From Glebionis coronaria (lineage: Eukaryota > Streptophyta > Magnoliopsida > Asterales > Asteraceae): a DNA stretch of 64,000 nt. The stretch covers positions 1 to 64,000 of the forward strand of contig JANFOE010002235.1 of NCBI GenBank assembly GCA_025667525.1. The letters are read 5' to 3'. Under the pieces are notes generated by a model, which saw only the letters and a list, made by a program, of their open reading frames with translations, searched no databases and was not told the origin of the DNA. Each line of letters begins with the position of its first letter. Position 1 is the stretch's first letter. Both the position numbers and the translations under genes were made by a program. Positions 57,557 through 64,000 of the stretch are shown here, in pieces.

Positions 57557-60500
57557 TCAACATTTAATACGCAAACTAACACTCGTTTTCACATTTTCTG
57601 TCCTAGCTTTCGGCATCCATTTATATCCTGGAGGACATTGATTAACAAACCACCATTTCCAAGACTTGCTAGCAGACTCATATAATTCCTTAATTTTGCT
57701 TCTAGGGTTCTTAGTGGTGGAGTCTGATGCATTACTTTTCTTAGTGGGGGTTGCACTAGAATGGTTCACTTTGCGTTTGGGTTTTCTAGCACTAATAGGC
57801 ATCGCAGTTTGCTTCTTAGTTCTAGTATCTACGCCTTTGACATTAATCAAAACACACATAACATGATTAGCATTAGCACACTTTCCACATTTCACACAAA
57901 CAAACTTAACATTCAAAGCATTCAAAGTCGAATCATTCAAATCGTCATTACACGCGATTACAGACGTTTTGTTCTTAGAAACATTGAAAATCCTAGGGTG
58001 GTCTTCTACTGTCTTCATCTTCCCTTGACTTTTGTTTTGCCAAACCTTTTCATTCATGCGAGTGCTCTTAAGCTAAGGCCGGCTAACACTATCAGTGGGG
58101 ATTACTCCTGTAGTAAAATACACACGTCTATTAGTGTTTCTAGAAGTCTGAGGTGATTGACTTTCTTTGTTTTGTGTAGGTTTAGTGGCCAATCTATAAA
58201 TCCCTGGTTTAATCACATTATTGTGCTTAACGCTTGGTGCTATGACATTTCTTATGGGTTGACTCTGTGGTAACCTTTCCTTTCCATCCATCTTGGGGGC
58301 AAACACAGGTTTTACAAACGAGGAATTTGATAAGGCAGATGGTTTTCCCAAGATAGAGGATCTATTCACTTTAGAGGCATTGGATTGTCTAACAACAGGT
58401 TTCTTAACGCTAGGTTCCACAACTTTCCCACCCATCTTAGCAACGAGTTTCTGCAACTCTGCTATCGCTGTTTCCCTGTCTTGTAACTGAGCTTTCAACC
58501 CTTTAATTTCCAAATTCAGCTCATTCATTTCTCGAAACGTTTTGGAAAGTTTTTCTTGCAAGTTATTATCATGTGGAAAACTACCAACGTCTTTTTGCAA
58601 AGCAAGTTCAAGAGAATGACAATGTTTTTGAAGGAAATCAGTTTTGTGTTGAAGTAACTCAAAAGCCTTTTTATCAACATTTTATTTACATTTCGAAATC
58701 TCAAGTTCAAGACGCTCACATTCTTTGATTTTATCAAGATATTTGCATGCAACATCAGAATATTCATCGATATCAGCACAAGATTGAAGAGTAACACACA
58801 AAATATCTTTGGAGAGACATTCTTCTAAGAGTAAATCATATTCATCTAAAAAAACGTACTTGTCCATTTGAAGATCGTAAATTTCTTTCTCAATAGACTC
58901 AACATATTTTAAATTATCAAACATTTCAGACCGAATTAATCTTTCAAATTCAAGCATATTTTCTTTTAATGTGGTCGTGTTCGGTATTAAGATTTGTTTG
59001 ATAAGCATAGTTATATCTTGAGAAATTGGTTTTTTCCACTCGTCATTTTCTCTTTGTTTCCATTCATTGTCAACAATGGATTTAATATTATCAATGTAAT
59101 GTTGTAGAAAACCAAATGTCTGCCCACTCTTGCTTTTAGAAGCATCAAGAGGCAAGTAGTTGATGAACTTAGAAACGTTTGTTTTCTTAGTAGCAAAAGC
59201 TTTCTTACGTTGAGTTCTTCTTTGTTTGCATTATAAAAACAATTCCTCACGAGACTTTTGTTTTTGTGTAGTGAAAAGACCATATAGACTATTCTCATAA
59301 GCATAATTGCATGGTTTCACAAACTCTTTATTGACCGGTGATCTACTCTCCTCTTCCCAAAGGGATGTCTCATCATAACCAAGAGGATATTCGGGGTCGG
59401 TCCATTCGGACTCATCCATATAAAGGCGCGGGTTCGCAGCTTGAGCTTGGGCAAGATAATCAGGACTTGCAAAGCTAGCTTGACCCTTAAACATAGACGG
59501 AGGTGCTATCATTCTTACGGTTTGAATAGAGTCATGCGTTTTATAAACAACTTTCTTCAAAAATTTGACTTGTTTTTCTAGTTCTGTTACTTTTTCAGTA
59601 TCTTTTTCATGTCGACTTTTGAAATCTTGTTTTAACATTTCAACCTCTTGTTTCTTAACATCAAGAATTTTTGCAGACTCGGTGTTATCCATCGAAAGCC
59701 GTTGTTCAAGTTCGTTAACTTAGGTGGTAGCAAGGTACGTTTTTTGACGTTCATCCATTAACAAAACATTAAATTGACGTTTCTCTTTGGTTAATAACTC
59801 AAGAGTTTCGTTGTATTTCTTTTCAAGATCATCCTTTTGACTTTTTAACGCATTACACTTATATCCCTCAAGTTCTTTGGTTTTCTGAAGAAGCTCATCT
59901 TTATAGTGTTCAATGGTCTCACTAGATGTAATTAGGGCGGCTTTGCATTCTTCAAAATTTTGAGTGAGCGTTGTGTTTGCCTTATTTAATTGCTTTTGAC
60001 TTTTTCTAGTTTCATTGACATCTTTTTGTAAACTGGCAATTAAATTAGCAAGCGCGACACACTCCTCATCATCATACTCATTTGCATGTTGATCATCCTC
60101 AAACTCATTATTGCACATGTCTGATGAATCGGGTGTGGTATTGCTATCAACTTTTTCTGTCATACATGTGTCATTAATGGCATTGGGTAGCTCACAATGC
60201 TCATGAGTATCACCAAACACATTATATTCATCAGTGGTGTGTACCTTATCGAGTGGCTCAGTGTCAAAGATAGGTCCATTGTCATCTTCAGTGACGTTGA
60301 GAACTTCGTCAACCTTTGCCATGTACGAGTAATGTGCTTCTAATTCTTGGTCGGAGGCTTCATCATTAGTATCATCAAGCATTGCTCCTTCCTCAGCCGA
60401 CAATTTGACCCCTGCTTCCATCTTCTTGCATAACAACATCTTCTCTTTATGATAGCTAGAGTACCTAATCCGTTTCGGCTTTCTGCATTCCTTTGCCATA

Positions 60501-61778
60501 TGCCCATAACCTTGGCAATTATAACACTGAATTCCACTTTGTTGAACCACTTGCGTTCCAACAGTTTCCCTATTCCCAGTAGCAGCAGCAATCCTCTGAG
60601 TATCATACTTGGCAGTTTGTCGATCATACCTTGCAGAACCCTAAACATGTGTTGGATTATGTCGATCATACCTAGAAGGACTTTCACCACGTCGACGTGT
60701 GTCATACCGTGAAGGGTGCTCAACATATTGGTTCTTTGTGTTGGATGATGTGCGAAGATTGTTGTTGGTGGGTTTGAAGATTTTCTTATAGGTCTTCATA
60801 ATGAAAGCAATTTGTTGTTTCATTTCCTGATTCTTCTGAGCTTGATTTTCATCACTATCCTCTTCAGATGATGACCCAGATGGTGGTGATGGTGCTCTTG
60901 GTTCTTTGCGGCGTGATCTTGTGGATAATGAAGACTTGGATGATGTGGAATATCTTGGGGAGGATGATTGAATGGAATATGACTTTGGAGTACGAGATCG
61001 ATGATCTTGAGTGGTAGACACTATAGCAAGTGGATTAGCTGTCTTTGCAACTCGTTCAGCTCGAATTTCATTTGCCTCATGCTGAAATTGTTTCAAGATA
61101 TCAAAGAGAGTGTGATAGTTTACCTTGTCTAGCTGCTTCTGTTGTTTCACCAAAGTAACAAAACGTGTCCACTCTGGTTGAAGTTGCTGAAGAAATTGCA
61201 CATTGACTTGCATGGTGGAGATCTCCAAGTTGTTTCTTGTCATATCGTTCATCATCTTGTAGAATCGTGAATAATAAGACTCAATTGATTCTCCATCCAA
61301 TGCAGTAAACTTACCAAAATTCCAAAACAAGTTTGTTTTAACATCTTGCTTGTTGAGTGATTCTCCTTGTTGCAAGCGTTCAATAGCCGTCCACATTTCT
61401 TATGCCGTAGGACATGCATCAACCGTGGAATAAATATCATCTCCAATTCCACTTAATATAGATCGCTTCTTTTTCTGCATCATACCAAGCACGCTTCTCT
61501 GGTGTAAGATCAGATAAAATTTCTTTTCTTGTGGTTGCGGGTACTTCTGTGGTAGTGTCAGTGGCTAGTGTATGAGGAACAGTGATATCGGAGAAAACAT
61601 ATGGTCCATTGTTAATACATTGCCTCAATGCATCACCATTAGGTCTTGTATCAAGATAACGAAGAAAACGTGATTGCCATTGAGCATATCGACCGGCCAC
61701 AAGCATTGGTGGTCTCTCTTTGTTACCCGCCACCATTATGTTGTTGTTCGTCACACGATATTCTGCAGTAGAATCCAT
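57557..61778 (-). pseudogene. H gag, very long
   Basis: The N-terminal part 61437-61778 (MDSTAEYRVTNNNIMVAGNK, LVAGRYAQWQSRFLRYLDTR) is followed by a frameshift near 61400. From 61396 to 57557 a single frame of about 1280 codons runs with only five or six in-frame stops (near 60641, 59720, 59231, 58682 and 58073, then the end at 57557). Zinc knuckle CYNCQGYGHMAKEC near 60490-60530. Acidic and coiled-coil stretches fill 58080-60300. A Cys-rich CVKCGKCANANHVMC lies near 57870. Such long gags are common in Asteraceae copia annotations. Pol follows after two frame changes near 57500-57560. Confidence 0.85.
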
Positions 61779-62790
61779 CTCAAAATTCTCTGAAATGATG
61801 AAGTGAATATGGATCTTAAGTAGACATGATGTGATTGATTTGTTGTTGAAATTCCGAAAATTCCTATTTTTTCTCAGTCCGACAATAAATTCCCCAGTCC
61901 GACAAAACGGTAGACCAAAAAATTTGTAATCGTAAAATTTTGAAATCGAGCTAGAAATGTCCTAAAACTAGTATGGAAAAAATTTGAATTTACTTGACGG
62001 AAAAATTTTAACTCTTTTTTTTTTAATCTTCGTGTAAACGATGTTCCGAAACTAGTCTAGATGGTGGCTAAGTCTAAAAATTACTCGAACAAAATTTAGC
62101 TAAACATGTCATCGGAATGTGCCATCGGAATGTCCATCGGAATGCTGGCTGTCGGAATGTAGGTTCTATCGGAATGATTGCAAGTATCGGAATGTTGCTT
62201 TTGTCGGAATACTCTTTCTGTCAGAATGTTGCTGGTATCGGAATGTTTGTTCTATCAAAATATCAATCTATCGAAAATTCCTTCTGTCTGAATGCTTAGA
62301 TCGCAATGTCTACCTGTCGGAATGCTTAGATCGCAATGCACTGTCGGAATGTTTACCTGTCGGAATGCTTAGATCGCAATATGGGTAATACAAATTGGAC
62401 AGAGTAACGACTCAATATCCCTTGAAACCGTCGGAATCCCAGATCTCAATGTACGATCGGAATGTCTTGTCGGAATAAGGTATCGAAATCTTGTGATCGC
62501 AAAGTAGAACCAAACGGTTATTGCGATCAAGCCACGCTAACTTGTACTTTTCGATGGAGACACTTGTTGGATATTCGGAATGAAAAAAAACATAAAGTTT
62601 TGAACGTTTGATCCAAGAAAGTTTGTGTTTTAACCAAAACCAAGATACCCAAATCACTACGACACGAATAAAGAAGTTATACGACTTGAAGAACACTAAA
62701 AAACAAAAAAATCTTGAATTTGTGGAAGAAATAAGGATCAAATCAAATAAATCAAATGAAAACACAACAACCAATCACAAAACTATCCCA
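61779..62790 (-). other. H leader with an array of ATTCCGAT words
   Basis: One kilobase between PBS and gag, without a credible ORF. From 62108 to 62510 the plus strand carries about 20 copies of TCGGAATG or close variants (ATCGCAATG, TCAGAATG), spaced 10-20 bp apart, so in element sense CATTCCGA. Among them a longer unit, GTCGGAATGCTTAGATCGCAATG, recurs at about 62316 and 62359, with a TCTGAATG variant at 62287. Confidence 0.8.
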
Positions 62791-62807
62791 TGGTGATTGA
62801 TACCAAT
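62791..62807 (-). other. H primer-binding site
   Basis: The minus strand reads ATTGGTATCAATCACCA directly after the LTR. TGGTATCA fits initiator tRNA-Met, but the following bases differ from the GAGC seen in A, B, C and G, so the primer is uncertain. Confidence 0.6.
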
Positions 62808-63199
62808 TGTTGTCCCTAATATATGATGATTCTATACGATTAATGAAGAAAGAAAGGTAGATATGAGATGAATTTTAGAGAGAGAAACTAGAGAGAGAAA
62901 AGAGAGAGAAGTGTATGAACTTGTGAAATGTTAGATTAAGAGAAAAATGAATGACCAACCAACCTCTCCTTACATGCAAGGAGAGGTTTATATAGCCTTT
63001 CCTACATGTGGCATAATGGGCTATATGATAATGGGTCGGACTTTCCTTTTGGGCTTTGGTTACTTATGAGTGAACCTTAGCTTAAAGTTAAGCCCGTAAT
63101 ACACGACTAACCTACTACCTATTACAACGTTCTAATATACGATACATAATGAACATATGACCGAGCATTCTTGTTTGACTCAATATTTTAAGGCTAACA
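62808..63199 (-). repeat. H 5' LTR
   Basis: It matches 50981-51372 along its whole length with about ten differences. A TATA box CTATATAAAC lies near 62987-62996 (minus). It is followed on the right by the TSD AAAGA. Confidence 0.92.
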
Positions 63200-64000
63200 A
63201 AAGACTTTGAGATGCCTAAAGAATCTCAAGTACTGCTTAAAGTACCCAGACAAGAAAGTTTGTACACCTTTAATCCTCATACTATTACTTCAACAGGTGG
63301 TATTACATGTTTTTTAGCTAAGGCTTCTTATGATGAGTCTAATTTATGGCATAAAGGTTAGGTCATGTGAATTTCAAGAATCATAACAGATTAGTAAATA
63401 GGAATTTGGCTAGAGGGTTACCTAACAAATCTTTTCAAAATGATTTCACATGTGCTGCTTGTCAAAAAGGTAAACAACATAGAGCCTCGTGTAAGACCAA
63501 GACTGTCAATACTATGGCAAAGCCTTTGCAACTCTTGCATATGGATTTGTTTGGTCCAGTTTCTGTAAGAAGCATTAGTCATAAGACCTTTTGTCTAGTC
63601 ATAACTGATGATTATATCATATTCAGTTGGGTTTTCTTTTTAGCTCTTAAGAGTGAAACCAATGAATTACTTACGGATTTTATCACTTTAATTGAAAAGC
63701 AGTTCACTAAAAAAGTTTTAATCATTAGGACAAATAATGGGACACAATTCAAGAATGCTGAATTTGATGAATTCTATAGGTCTAAAGGTATTAAGAGACA
63801 ATTTAGTAATCCTAGGACTCCATAATAAAATAGAGTAGCTGAAAGGAAGAACAGGACACTAATTCAGGCTGCTAGAACTATGCTGGTTGATTCTCTTTTG
63901 CTAAATACCTTTTGGGTAGAAGCAATCAACACTGCATGTTATGTGTTAAATAGAGTCTTAGTGACCAAGCCTCAAACAAAACACCTTATGAAATTTTGAC
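63200..64000 (+). pseudogene. G integrase, 5' part to the window end
   Basis: It begins with the TSD AAAGA and goes on in the pol frame of G: KVPRQESLYTFNP and SNLWH. A frameshift near 63357 precedes LGHVNFKN. CAACQKGKQHRASC and LHMDLFGP follow. The second catalytic Asp is Asn (RTNNGTQF, codon AAT at 63733-63735). Two adjacent stops at 63823-63828 stand where Gln codons are expected in TPQQNG, and the next Gly is Arg. The region after them ([29 protein letters not shown]) is open again. A one-base loss near 63980 brings a stop at 63996-63998. The three changes at 63823-63834 fit C-to-T or G-to-A decay of methylated DNA. Confidence 0.87.

Larger units (their letters stand above)
50981..63199 (-). 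mobile_element. Element H: Ty1/copia retrotransposon inserted in G pol
   Basis: LTR pair 50981-51372 and 62808-63199 (392 bp each), TSD AAAGA at 50976-50980 and 63200-63204. On the minus strand: LTR, PBS, a 1-kb leader with a motif array, a very long gag, protease, integrase, RT, RNase H, a 2.6-kb untranslated region, PPT and LTR. The LTRs differ at about ten sites (2-3% by eye). Its proteins are only distantly related to those of A, C and G. Confidence 0.93.
10300..64000 (+). mobile_element. Element G: Ty1/copia retrotransposon hosting C and H, runs off the window
   Basis: 5' LTR 10300-10806, PBS 10809-10820, gag 10884-13251, then insertion of C (13252-50069), gag end and protease 50070-50980, insertion of H (50981-63199), and integrase from 63200 to the window end. 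Reading across both insertions restores gag-pol order. TSDs of C (AAAGG) and H (AAAGA) prove that both are later arrivals in G. RT, RNase H and the 3' LTR lie beyond 64000. Coding frames carry stops and frameshifts, and the integrase has Asn for its second catalytic Asp. Confidence 0.88.

Overview
The window is a plant intergenic region made almost wholly of nested LTR retrotransposons. I see no host gene, rRNA, tRNA, CRISPR array or bacterial-style operon. Evidence for a plant: Ty1/copia polyproteins with PBS TGGTATCAGAGC, Athila/Tat-like Ty3/gypsy polyproteins with a tRNA-Asp-type PBS (TGGCGCCGCTG...), LTRs up to 4.1 kb, plant-type TATA boxes and AT-rich spacers. The protein style (an extra third ORF in one copia element, very long gag regions) recalls what I know from Asteraceae genomes such as Tanacetum, lettuce and sunflower. 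That placement is inference.

Layout, with letters used as names throughout: (1) 1-2086, the 3' part of a long LTR. (2) F, an Athila-like gypsy element on the minus strand; internal part 2087-8479, 5' LTR from 8480, interrupted at 10299. (3) G, a copia element on the plus strand, starts at 10300 inside the LTR of F and runs off the window. (4) C, a copia element on the plus strand, 13252-50069, sits in G (TSD AAAGG). (5) H, a copia element on the minus strand, 50981-63199, also sits in G (TSD AAAGA). (6) D, a long-LTR element, 13825-29864, sits in C (TSD AAAAC). (7) E, an Athila-like gypsy element on the minus strand, 37091-48204, sits in C (TSD ATGCA). (8) D is itself invaded by two copies of copia family A, A(+) 15420-16449 and A(-) 17041-23793, and A(+) holds an LTR of family B at 16450-17026. 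The chain F>G>C>D>A>B is six levels deep.

No element is intact. Gag and pol frames carry stops and frameshifts, and several catalytic residues are changed. The longest open frames are the A(-) pol (1135 codons) and the E gag-protease (1046 codons). By eye the LTR pairs of C differ by about 4-5%, and those of D, E and H by about 2%, which fits the nesting order.

Most interesting: each copia family here carries its own short motif, about 9-13 bp, many times in its LTR and again in its coding region. A uses AGCGYTGACAAGA, C uses TTCCCCTGCTA and G uses AAGTACYGCTA. E (in the LTR) and H (in the leader) carry dense arrays sharing the core ATTCCG. Also notable are a splice-acceptor-like block at the gag/pol boundary of three families, an 84-bp tandem repeat with no indels, a scrambled filler at a reverse transcriptase deletion, and one deletion that explains four truncated elements.
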